Below, in pieces: positions 1-5,978 of a DNA stretch of 7,434 nt. The DNA lies in NCBI GenBank assembly GCA_003551865.1, contig PUNU01000292.1, forward strand, positions 1 through 7,434. Reading direction: 5' to 3'. The stretch is from Syntrophomonadaceae bacterium. GTDB taxonomy: Bacteria; Bacillota_D; Dethiobacteria; DTU022. The notes under the pieces are model-generated. The model did not search any database. It was not told the origin of the DNA and saw nothing but the letters and a program-made list of their open reading frames with translations. A program made the position numbers and the translations under genes. Position 1 is the stretch's first letter. Every line of letters begins with the position of its first letter.

Positions 1-479
1 CGCCCCCTCACGATAGTCCGGCCCCGCCTGTTTCTTTTGCGCAACCTGCGGCCGGCAGCTCGCCAAGGCCGGGAACCGCTGCAGAAGCCACTGCAAAATC
101 ATCCGCCGGATTGGAACCCAATATTGCCGGCTTGCTTTGCTACATTCTGGGCTGGATCACGGGTATTATTTTCTTGCTGATCGAAAGCAAAAACAATTTT
201 GTCCGCTTCCATGCCATGCAGTCGATCGTCACTTTCGGCGGCCTGACCGCCCTGCAGATTTTGATCAGCATTATTAACAGGCTTTTGTGGTCTATCCTTT
301 GGAGAGGAGTGGGTTCCTGGGCGCTGGCCGGCACACTAACCGGCCTGCTGGGGATCGTGTCGATCATTATCTGGCTGGCCACCCTGGCCCTGGCTGTTCT
401 GCTAATGATCAAGGCCTACCAGTATGAAACCTTCAAGCTGCCAATAGCCGGCAAAATTGCCGAAAAGCAGCTGCAGTAA
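1..479 (+). CDS. Tic20/DUF4870-like membrane protein with Pro/Ala-rich linker (5' end outside window)
   Basis: The reading frame is open from the first complete codon (base 3) to the TAA at 477-479, giving 158 visible residues. A TTG at 111 could be mistaken for the start, but no ribosome binding site precedes it and the upstream codons encode a Pro/Ala/Ser-rich linker, so the true start lies upstream of the window. After the linker (visible residues 1-39) come three hydrophobic stretches at about 41-61, 76-97 and 107-137. Between the first two is the polar stretch NNFVRFHAMQS, typical of DUF4870/Tic20-like proteins: small multi-helix membrane proteins of unknown bacterial function. The missing N-terminus could carry a zinc ribbon or GYF_2 domain, as in related architectures; that is inference. 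The next gene starts 65 bases downstream on the same strand, so co-transcription is likely. Confidence 0.8.
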   Translation, partial: PPHDSPAPPVSFAQPAAGSSPRPGTAAEATAKSSAGLEPNIAGLLCYILGWITGIIFLLIESKNNFVRFHAMQSIVTFGGLTALQILISIINRLLWSILWRGVGSWALAGTLTGLLGIVSIIIWLATLALAVLLMIKAYQYETFKLPIAGKIAEKQLQ

Positions 480-527
480 TCAGCATAATATTTAGCTGTC
501 GGCGGTGCGACAATTATTGAGTTTATG

Positions 528-535
528 AAGGAGGT
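528..535 (+). promoter_or_regulatory. Ribosome binding site for the first GYF protein
   Basis: AAGGAGGT, a perfect Shine-Dalgarno core, ends 9 bases before the ATG at 545. It rules out the overlapping ATG at 525, which lies upstream of it in another frame. Confidence 0.85.
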
Positions 536-544
536 AGTAGAAGG

Positions 545-1837
545 ATGTCTGCACAGTGGTTTCTCCATAAAGAGGGGAAACAGCAAGGTCCTTTTCTCCT
601 TGACGAACTTGGCCGGATGGCTAAATCCGGTACCATCAGCCCTGCGGATATGCTCAAAAGCGAGGGCATGGACAGCTGGATTCGGGCTGACCAGGTTGAA
701 GGGTTAAACTTTGGCCCCCCGCCTTATCCTGTAGACGGGCCTGCCCCGCCGCCCCCGGGTAAAGCTGTGCCAGCGGGGGAGAGTAAGGTGCCTCCGACTC
801 CGCCGGAGAAAGCGGCTCAACAAACTACCCCGGAAAAGCCTTCTAAACAGGAAGTTAGCGGGGCGAAGCCTCCACCGGAGCCGCCTTCTGCTGACAAAGG
901 GGATTCTGTGCCTCCGCCTGCTAAAGCGGGCCCGCCGCCAATACCGGAAAAACCTGTTTCTCAGCCTCCGGCCGAGGCAGGCCCCGGGTCAAAGCCGCCC
1001 CCGCCACCGGGGAAATCAGCACCACCGTCTCCGCCCGACCAGAAATCGGCTTCACCCCCGCAGCCTGAAAAACCGCCCGCGGCAGGTAAGGATGCTGCGT
1101 CCCCGCCAAAACCGCCGTCTCCTGGTAAAGAAACTTCCGGGCCTCCACCCCCACCGGGGATAACTCCTTCATCCGAGACTGACACAGTGCCGCCATCTCC
1201 CCCGCCGGGACCGGATGTACCCCCGCCCCCTCCAATTGAAGGCCCGGGCCACACAGCTCCGGGTATGGGAGTGGCGAAGAAAAAGGGCGGCAATACATGG
1301 CTTATTGTTGCTGCCGCCGCTGTTGTTATTCTTGCCCTGGGGGGTACTGGCGCATATTTCCTGTTTTTTCAAGACAGGCAAGAAAGTGCGGAAGAAGACT
1401 CTCATTTGGTGATTGACGAAACCGTGAATGACAATGGACCCCCGGTCTTAAATGATCTTCCTGAAGAAGTTAATGACAGCGATGTTCAGGAACCGGAACC
1501 AGAGGATCCGGATCCGCCACCGCCTCCACCGCCGCCACCACCGGAGGAACCGACCCCGCCGCCACCGCCTCCACCGTCGCCACCGGAACAGTCTCCCCCA
1601 TCCCAGGAGGTGCCTGCTGATCCGGGTGACAACGGGGAGGACCCGTGGTGGCAATTACCTGGAATGAGCTCACCTCCGGAAGAGCCGGATACAAGCTACG
1701 GCACCATATCCTGGGGTGGTGGCGAATACAAGGGTGAGCTGAGAAACGGCGTGCCGCACGGGCAGGGAACACTGACCCTCCCGGACGGCACGGAGATTAG
1801 CGGAAGTTGGATTGGTGGTGTTTACCAGGAAAATTAA
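545..1837 (+). CDS. GYF_2 domain / Pro-rich / single-TM / MORN-repeat membrane protein
   Basis: The 430-residue product has five parts. Residues 4-55 are a bacterial GYF_2 domain (QWFLHKEG, then G15-P16-F17, then GMDSW with W45). Residues 57-243 are a long Pro-rich linker with several PPPPG motifs, including PPGI at 203-206. KKK at 245-247 precedes one hydrophobic helix at about 252-275; the positive charges suggest the N-terminus is cytoplasmic. Outside lie an Asp/Glu-rich stretch and two polyproline runs (ten prolines at 324-333, seven at 338-344). The C-terminus (about 385-430) holds a MORN-type repeat, YKGELRNGVPHGQGTLTLPD, and ends in VYQEN. Eukaryotic GYF domains bind Pro-rich peptides; the ligand of bacterial GYF_2 is not established. 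The N-terminus is paralogous to the gene at 5118 and the C-terminus to the MORN relic at 4846-5069. A role as envelope scaffold or sensor is inferred. Confidence 0.9.
   Translation: MSAQWFLHKEGKQQGPFLLDELGRMAKSGTISPADMLKSEGMDSWIRADQVEGLNFGPPPYPVDGPAPPPPGKAVPAGESKVPPTPPEKAAQQTTPEKPSKQEVSGAKPPPEPPSADKGDSVPPPAKAGPPPIPEKPVSQPPAEAGPGSKPPPPPGKSAPPSPPDQKSASPPQPEKPPAAGKDAASPPKPPSPGKETSGPPPPPGITPSSETDTVPPSPPPGPDVPPPPPIEGPGHTAPGMGVAKKKGGNTWLIVAAAAVVILALGGTGAYFLFFQDRQESAEEDSHLVIDETVNDNGPPVLNDLPEEVNDSDVQEPEPEDPDPPPPPPPPPPEEPTPPPPPPPSPPEQSPPSQEVPADPGDNGEDPWWQLPGMSSPPEEPDTSYGTISWGGGEYKGELRNGVPHGQGTLTLPDGTEISGSWIGGVYQEN
1514..1585 (+). repeat. Polyproline-encoding CCN repeat tract
   Basis: Degenerate CCN codons encode ten prolines, a Glu-Glu-Pro-Thr spacer, seven prolines, then Ser-Pro-Pro. 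The codons alternate CCG, CCA and CCT rather than repeating one triplet, so the tract looks kept by selection on the protein rather than by recent slippage. Ribosomes stall on such runs without elongation factor P, so translation should depend on EF-P. Confidence 0.8.
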
Positions 1838-1844
1838 CCCAATA

Positions 1845-2027
1845 TAAAACATGTAAGGTGATCAAAATGGTCTTCATGATAATGACAATCGCCAACATAT
1901 GAAAGATTGATTTACACATAGACCTGGCCTGTTTGATTGTTTTGTTGTAACCCTCTACCCTGGACTGCGATGATCTGGGGAGAATCCTTAACTTTCTCAG
2001 GCGGGCAGCGGAATAATATATAAACAA
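1845..2027 (-). pseudogene. Possible transposase C-terminal relic
   Basis: Read on the minus strand, one frame is open across this intergenic stretch and encodes SRVEGYNKTIKQARSM and then LAIVIIMKTILITLHVLY. The basic stretch followed by a hydrophobic segment resembles the C-terminal tails of some transposases: IS110-type proteins end in a pattern like A-x-V-M-R-K-x-L-x-x-L, and ISL3-type proteins carry a VEGxNNKIK motif. The frame runs on into the 3' end of the GYF gene, has no convincing ribosome binding site, and no terminal inverted repeats are visible. The stretch lies at the left edge of the AT-rich block, where an insertion-sequence remnant would make sense. The resemblance is by eye and may be chance; nothing else is recognisable between 1838 and 2040. 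Confidence 0.25.
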
Positions 2028-2040
2028 AAAAGAAGGTTGA

Positions 2041-2316
2041 AGTGTAGAAATAGGAACACCTTCTGAAACAGATGATTCTCCAGAGTTTGATGAACCGCCA
2101 GAAAAAGATGAAGTTATAGATGAGCATTCTGGGTTGGAAGAACTGGGAGAAACGGGTACAGCAAGAACACCTTACACTTTTAACGAAATCGGGCTTGGAA
2201 GTTTGGTTCTTAGTGCCAATATGTCTTTGGAGGAAGCAATCGATATCATGGCTGAGCCGCACAGTTTAGAGACCTATGGCACAATGGACCCGCATACCAT
2301 CATTTCTGAAGTTTGA
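2041..2316 (+). pseudogene. Start-less 3' fragment of an acidic-linker protein
   Basis: The frame is open from just after a TGA at 2038-2040 to the TGA at 2314-2316, about 91 residues. The only start-type codon in frame is a TTG at 2134, with no ribosome binding site. The translation looks like real protein: an acidic, Pro-containing linker (GTPSETDDSPEFDEPPEKDE) followed by a folded-looking segment that includes YTFNEIGLGSLVLSANMSLE. The linker style resembles the stretch after the membrane helix of the GYF proteins nearby, so this may be the outer end of another membrane or lipoprotein whose front was lost, perhaps with the transposase-like relic just upstream. The family is not recognised. 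A functional short protein starting at TTG 2134 is possible but less likely. Confidence 0.5.
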
Positions 2317-2361
2317 AAAGTGCTTGTTACGGAGCTTACAGGATCATTAAGGTGTTTTGAA

Positions 2362-2537
2362 AGGAGGGCTGCTTTAAAAAAGCTTAATTTTTAGGTTTAG
2401 CCCTTATTTTGGCAGCAACGGTGCCGGGATGCGGCAACACTGCAGACGACATTTCGCAATAATCCGATCCAGGGCTGGATTAGATTGCAGAAACTGTGAT
2501 AAGCAAAGAGAGTATTAAACATGCTGTTGAGGAGTGA
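2362..2537 (+). pseudogene. Decayed lipoprotein gene (signal peptide and early mature region)
   Basis: An AGGAGG at 2362-2367 stands 6 bases before a TTA (2374) where a start codon should be. From there the codons read LKKLNF and then hit TAG at 2392. One extra T in the five-T run 2388-2392 would restore a textbook lipoprotein signal peptide, LKKLNFLGLALILAATVPGC, with the lipobox cysteine at 2430-2432. The frame continues as GNTADDISQ, then TAA (2460), TAG (2481) and TGA (2535), with protein-like text between the stops (IAETVISKESIKHAVEE). A lost start codon, a frameshift and three stops of different kinds indicate a dead gene. The intact lipoprotein at 2569 begins 31 bases after the last stop, so the two may once have been adjacent members of one lipoprotein cluster. 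Confidence 0.6.
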
Positions 2538-2543
2538 TATATA
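2515..2543 (+). promoter_or_regulatory. Candidate sigma-A-type promoter for the 2569 lipoprotein
   Basis: TTAAAC at 2515-2520 and TATATA at 2538-2543 are 17 bases apart, the ideal spacing for a housekeeping promoter, and sit just upstream of the ribosome binding site. Both hexamers are imperfect, and the region is AT-rich enough for chance matches. If real, the leader would be very short. Confidence 0.22.
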
Positions 2544-2568
2544 AAAAACGTCCAAAGGGGTGTTTATT

Positions 2569-4575
2569 GTGTTAGGTTTTAAATGGCGGAGCGTAATTGT
2601 GATTGCCTTATCTTTGGCTTTATTAGTCACTGGCTGTATGTTATTTAACCCGGGCGGTGATGACGTTGTTCATCGGACTTCGGCAGAAATAAGAGATGAT
2701 TACGTAGGGGAAGGAGTTTTTGTAAAAGAAGTACCCTTTGTTTTTGAAAGGGTTGAATACTATGAACTTGGCGAGGATGCTGCCGAAGTTGAAGATGTTG
2801 AAATAATTTGGGATGAGAAAGTTAGATTTATTAGTGATGAACTTGCCGAAAAGATCATACGAGCTGAAGCGGAAATGGTTGAAGAAAGAGTGGTTTTAGA
2901 AGTTGAAGAATCAATAGACGTATATGAGCAAAATGATATTTTGGTCCATGTGGAAAAGCAAGTTACTTATAAAGTCGAGAGCAGAGAGCAAAAGCCAGCA
3001 GCATTCGAATATATATTAATTCTTGCAGATATAGAAGAAGTAATTGAAGACATTGATATTCCAGAACAGACGGTTGAGCTTAATGATGACAACGTTGCTG
3101 ATATTCCAGAAGATGTTGAGTTAAATATCGTTAGCAATTTCCGGCATGAGTTTGTATTTGATGATAAAAAATATTTTGATGATCAGATCACAGTGGATGG
3201 CTCTGTAACTCTAATAGGCCCTTCAGTAGACTTTCACTATAGATTAGGCACGAGGGGCGATAGGGGAAATTTTGATATTGCTTTTACAGCAAGCGAAGAA
3301 TTTGAACTGGAAATCACCGGCGAACTACAAGTTGATCGAAGTGCAGAAATCAGAATAGCAACTTATGGTCTAGACATTGGGCGCTTTGGCCAATGCTCGG
3401 TAGATTTATATTTAGTTTTAGATGTGAAAGGGAATATTAGCTTTTATTACACGATCGATCAGGGTGTATCGATCCGAACCGGGGTAAGAGGAGAAAAAGG
3501 CAGAGTATTCCCCAGGTGGGGTACAGTCGAGTTTTATTTTACCCCGGAATCTTATTTCGATGTTGAAGGGCAGGTTGATGGTCAATTAACTGTCAAAGCA
3601 GGAGCAAAAGCTGGTTTCAACCTAAGATTAATTGGCCGCGATATAGTTGCTCTCGAGGCTTTATTTGCTATACGGGCTAAAGCAGAACTAGAAGTACAGC
3701 TTACAGAACCTTATGATAGATGTCTCACTTTAGAGATAGAAGCTTTGTTGGCAGCAAATGCGACGCTAATTGATCGACATTTCCAAATCTATAGCAACGC
3801 CTGGTTAATTTATGAGTATGCAAGCCCGGGATGTAATGGTGTGGAGGAAGATGAAGGGGAGCTTGATACTGGTGAACAAGCCCTAACTCCCGGAGAAACT
3901 GAAGATCCTCCAGATGATCCGGATGCCGGGCCGCAAGATCCTGCTCCAGGCGTGACTACTGGATATACGCTGAATGTTAATGCTTCAAGATTAGGGGCTC
4001 AACCAACTTTATTGTGGGCATCTATTGCTAGCAATACCGGTCATGGAGGGACAACTAGTTACACAATACCGTCAATAGATTCAGGGGTTCAGGTACACTT
4101 GGAAGCGCCTCTATATATTGATTCAGGTCCGGATCAACTTCGTTTTGAGCGTTGGTCAGGAGATGTTGAAAGCACAAACCGTGCAATCACTTTTTCGATG
4201 AATAATGATAAAAAAGTAACTGCGCATTATATATCAGATTCAGAAGAGGTGTTGGAACCGGACGATCCTGAGCCTGATGAGCCTGATGAGCCGACTTTAA
4301 AATATAATCTGACTGTAACTTCATCGGCCGATGATCCACCTAATAAAGTCGGTGTCGACATCAAAAGCAATACAGGTCACGGGGGCAGGACGCCTTATAC
4401 GATAAAGGATATCGAGGCGGGCACGCAGGTCCACCTGGAAGCCCCGGCAGATACGGATCTGGTCAGCAATTTCAACGGCTGGTCCGGTGATATTTCTGAC
4501 AAGAACCGCTCGATTACCTTTATTATGGATGCTGATAAAAAAATTACCGCAAATTACTGGTTGCAGATCTTCTAA
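2569..4575 (+). CDS. Large acidic lipoprotein with two C-terminal InlB-type B-repeats
   Basis: GTG at 2569 is preferred because AAAGGGG (2554-2560) lies 8 bases upstream; the in-frame GTG at 2560 overlaps that binding site. The 668-residue product starts with a lipoprotein signal peptide ending in LLVTGC, so C23 should be lipidated and the protein held on the outer face of the membrane. Residues about 30-190 are strongly acidic. About 190-420 is rich in alternating hydrophobic/polar stretches (for example SVDLYLVLDVKGNISFYYTI), suggesting beta structure; this region is not recognised. Other cysteines are C276, C385 and C422. A Pro/Asp/Glu linker leads to two divergent InlB B-repeat (Flg_new_2-like) domains at 466-554 and 579-663, joined by an acidic linker with tandem EPD units (4270-4293). 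Such repeats are common in surface proteins and often contribute to adhesion or spacing. Composition changes between the two repeats. Confidence 0.88.
   Translation: MLGFKWRSVIVIALSLALLVTGCMLFNPGGDDVVHRTSAEIRDDYVGEGVFVKEVPFVFERVEYYELGEDAAEVEDVEIIWDEKVRFISDELAEKIIRAEAEMVEERVVLEVEESIDVYEQNDILVHVEKQVTYKVESREQKPAAFEYILILADIEEVIEDIDIPEQTVELNDDNVADIPEDVELNIVSNFRHEFVFDDKKYFDDQITVDGSVTLIGPSVDFHYRLGTRGDRGNFDIAFTASEEFELEITGELQVDRSAEIRIATYGLDIGRFGQCSVDLYLVLDVKGNISFYYTIDQGVSIRTGVRGEKGRVFPRWGTVEFYFTPESYFDVEGQVDGQLTVKAGAKAGFNLRLIGRDIVALEALFAIRAKAELEVQLTEPYDRCLTLEIEALLAANATLIDRHFQIYSNAWLIYEYASPGCNGVEEDEGELDTGEQALTPGETEDPPDDPDAGPQDPAPGVTTGYTLNVNASRLGAQPTLLWASIASNTGHGGTTSYTIPSIDSGVQVHLEAPLYIDSGPDQLRFERWSGDVESTNRAITFSMNNDKKVTAHYISDSEEVLEPDDPEPDEPDEPTLKYNLTVTSSADDPPNKVGVDIKSNTGHGGRTPYTIKDIEAGTQVHLEAPADTDLVSNFNGWSGDISDKNRSITFIMDADKKITANYWLQIF
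3964..4557 (+). repeat. Two divergent InlB B-repeat domains with very different base composition
   Basis: Repeat 1 (3964-4230) and repeat 2 (4303-4557) share the protein landmarks SNTGHGG, YTI, G-x-QVHLEAP, the WSGD core, NR(A/S)ITF and DKK(V/I)TA(H/N)Y, so they are internal duplicates. At DNA level they have diverged. By hand count, bases 4201-4260 are 33% G+C, 4381-4440 are 60% and 4441-4500 are 55%. Repeat 2 uses GC-ending codons like the flanking genes, whereas repeat 1 and the rest of the gene use AT-rich codons. Confidence 0.85.
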
Positions 4576-4589
4576 GCAATGGGTTAAGC

Positions 4590-4751
4590 TTGGCGGTTAA
4601 AAAACAAGCAATTCCCAGGTCTTCTGAAACTGAAGTTGTCGAGATCGCAGAAATGGATAGAGCTGAGGGGCGGCCGGACAGGTCTGAAACGGCAAAGAAA
4701 GAACTTTTATATTCGGCCGCCCCGTCTCTTATTTGGCTGGTAAAACTATAA
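4590..4751 (+). other. Short open frame of doubtful status in the post-lipoprotein gap
   Basis: A TTG at 4590 opens a 53-codon frame ending at TAA 4749-4751, with hydrophilic text (AVKKQAIPRSSETEVVEIAE) and a hydrophobic end (SLIWLVKL). There is no Shine-Dalgarno sequence before the TTG, and the frame is also open further upstream inside the lipoprotein gene, so it may be a coding relic or chance. The opposite strand is open over the same stretch, which weakens the case. The GC inverted repeat 4667-4723 lies inside it. Confidence 0.18.
4667..4723. repeat. Perfect 10-bp GC-rich inverted repeat
   Basis: GGGGCGGCCG (4667-4676) and CGGCCGCCCC (4714-4723) are exact reverse complements separated by 37 bases. 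The element lies 92 bases past the lipoprotein stop. Transcribed, it could form a strong stem with a long loop. It is not a classic terminator because no T-run follows directly; the nearest is at 4752-4758, 28 bases later. It could still slow transcription, or mark a recombination or mobile-element end. Confidence 0.5.
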
Positions 4752-4845
4752 TTTTTTTCTCTAGCTGCGCTGATAATCGATCCCTCCAATTTGTAACCTT
4801 TGCACGAAAATACAAACCAGGCCCATATGAGGAGGGGGAATGTTT

Positions 4846-5069
4846 ATGCCTGAAAAACAAGAATGCTCGCATAGTTTTACCGGGAAAACATATACTGGAG
4901 AGTTCAAGGACGGCAGCATTACCGGATAGATTAACATGGCTTTTTGAGTGAAGAAAGTTACGGCGGTTGTTTATTAGACGGTAAAGCACACGGCTCGGGA
5001 ATGGTGACCCTTCCGGATGGCCGGCAAGTCAGCGGAACCTGGGCTAAGGTCATCTATCAAGATAATTAA
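4846..5069 (+). pseudogene. Broken stand-alone MORN-repeat protein
   Basis: AGGAGG at 4830-4835 precedes an ATG at 4846 (spacing 10; another ATG at 4840). The frame reads MPEKQECSHSFTGKTYTGEF, then KDGSITG, and stops at TAG 4927-4929. It resumes after the stop as INMAF, and one extra T in the five-T run 4941-4945 would join it to SEESYGGCLLDGKAHGSG, MVTLPDGRQVSGTWAKVIYQ and DN, ending at TAA 5067-5069. The repaired product would be about 75 residues with two to three MORN motifs. Its end closely parallels that of the GYF-MORN protein at 545 (HGQGTLTLPDGTEISGSW, ending VYQEN). The TAG sits where MORN repeats usually have a polar residue between two glycines, consistent with CAG to TAG. The 27-residue first ORF could still be made. 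Bases 4752-4829, just upstream, show nothing recognisable. Confidence 0.72.
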
Positions 5070-5117
5070 ACCTATCAAGCACCTGAGAAATTTTTGTGAA
5101 AGGAGGAATATTTAGCT

Positions 5118-5912
5118 ATGTCTTCACAATGGTATTTATATAAGAACGGTGAGCAAAGTGGTCCTTACAGCCGGGAAGATTTTTACCGCCTGGCCCAATC
5201 CGGTGCTTTTGGCCCGGCGGACCTGGTTTGGACCGAAGGGATGGAGGACTGGACCCGGGCTTATCAGATCGAATTCCTCTTTACGGCCCCTCCTCCCCCG
5301 CTTGCACCCTTCCCTGAACCGCCGCCGTCACCTGCACCCGCTTATCAACCGCGGGGGCAGGGCGGCTACCAGGCCGCCCCGACCCGTAAAAAGGGCAGGG
5401 GGGGCTTGATAGCCCTCGTAATCCTAGTGATTTTAACCCTGGTCGGTGGCAGTTATCTTGCTGTAACAAATCTACTTCTTAACGATACCGAAGAAGTTGC
5501 TGCTGTTCCGGGTGAAAACGGTGTGGAAGAAAGAGCGGAAGAGGGAACCGAAGGGGTTTTCCGCACAGCGGACGTGGAAGGAATAACCGATGAACTGGCA
5601 GCCGTAATAGAACATATGATCAACCAGGGCATCAACGTAACAGGTGTTCAGGTACAGGTGGTGGGATCGGCAATGTATAATCCTGAAGCGGGCGTAAGCG
5701 TATCGACAGATAAAACTTTCTTTGAAATGTTCCACTACGATCTTGAAACTGCCGATCAGAAAACACTGGATTTTTTGAACAACATCAGTGAAGAAGCTTA
5801 TGCGCTAAATGGCAATATCTTGATGTACAAGCCGGACCGCTTCGGTGACGACGAGCCGGAAGACTACACGGAAGCAGTAGAATCCATCATTGCGGCATTT
5901 GTAAGTTTTTAG
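5118..5912 (+). CDS. GYF_2 domain single-TM protein with unrecognised outer domain
   Basis: An AAAGGAGG ending at 5106 lies 11 bases before the ATG. The 264-residue product opens with a GYF_2 domain (residues 4-55: QWYLYKNG, G15-P16-Y17, GMEDW with W45) whose key residues fall at exactly the same positions as in the protein at 545, so the two are paralogs. A short Pro-rich linker (57-78), a basic stretch TRKKGR (89-94) and one hydrophobic helix at about 97-119 follow, implying a cytoplasmic N-terminus. Beyond the membrane is an acidic stretch (124-147) and a domain of about 115 residues without cysteines (including ITDELAAVIEHMINQGINVT) that I do not recognise; alternating helix-like and strand-like segments suggest a small alpha/beta fold. 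The linker is much shorter than in the first paralog and there is no MORN repeat. The stop is TAG at 5910. Confidence 0.88.
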   Translation: MSSQWYLYKNGEQSGPYSREDFYRLAQSGAFGPADLVWTEGMEDWTRAYQIEFLFTAPPPPLAPFPEPPPSPAPAYQPRGQGGYQAAPTRKKGRGGLIALVILVILTLVGGSYLAVTNLLLNDTEEVAAVPGENGVEERAEEGTEGVFRTADVEGITDELAAVIEHMINQGINVTGVQVQVVGSAMYNPEAGVSVSTDKTFFEMFHYDLETADQKTLDFLNNISEEAYALNGNILMYKPDRFGDDEPEDYTEAVESIIAAFVSF

Positions 5913-5978
5913 TAGTGGGTTGATATGCTGGTTATAAGAACTAGATGGAAAGAATGCAGCCGTGCCAATGAAAGATGA

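Noticed and set aside
921..1298. Long minus-strand open frames opposite the Pro-rich linker, giving Gly-rich and other products
   Set aside because: They mirror CCN-rich codons of the GYF gene; they have low-complexity content and no ribosome binding sites.
1912..2262. Minus-strand 116-codon frame across the intergenic region
   Set aside because: It has Cys/Phe-rich, compositionally odd text, overlaps the protein-like + strand fragment at 2041-2316, and has no start signal.
2460..2537. Alternative genetic code explaining in-frame stops
   Set aside because: TAA, TAG and TGA all occur as interruptions in the relic while all serve as normal stops elsewhere (TAG at 5910, TAA at 4573), so reassignment does not fit.
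4927..4947. Programmed -1 frameshift or TAG readthrough producing a full MORN protein
   Set aside because: The TAG lies before the T run, so two recoding events would be needed. No proper slippery heptamer with a following structure is evident. Simple decay is more economical.
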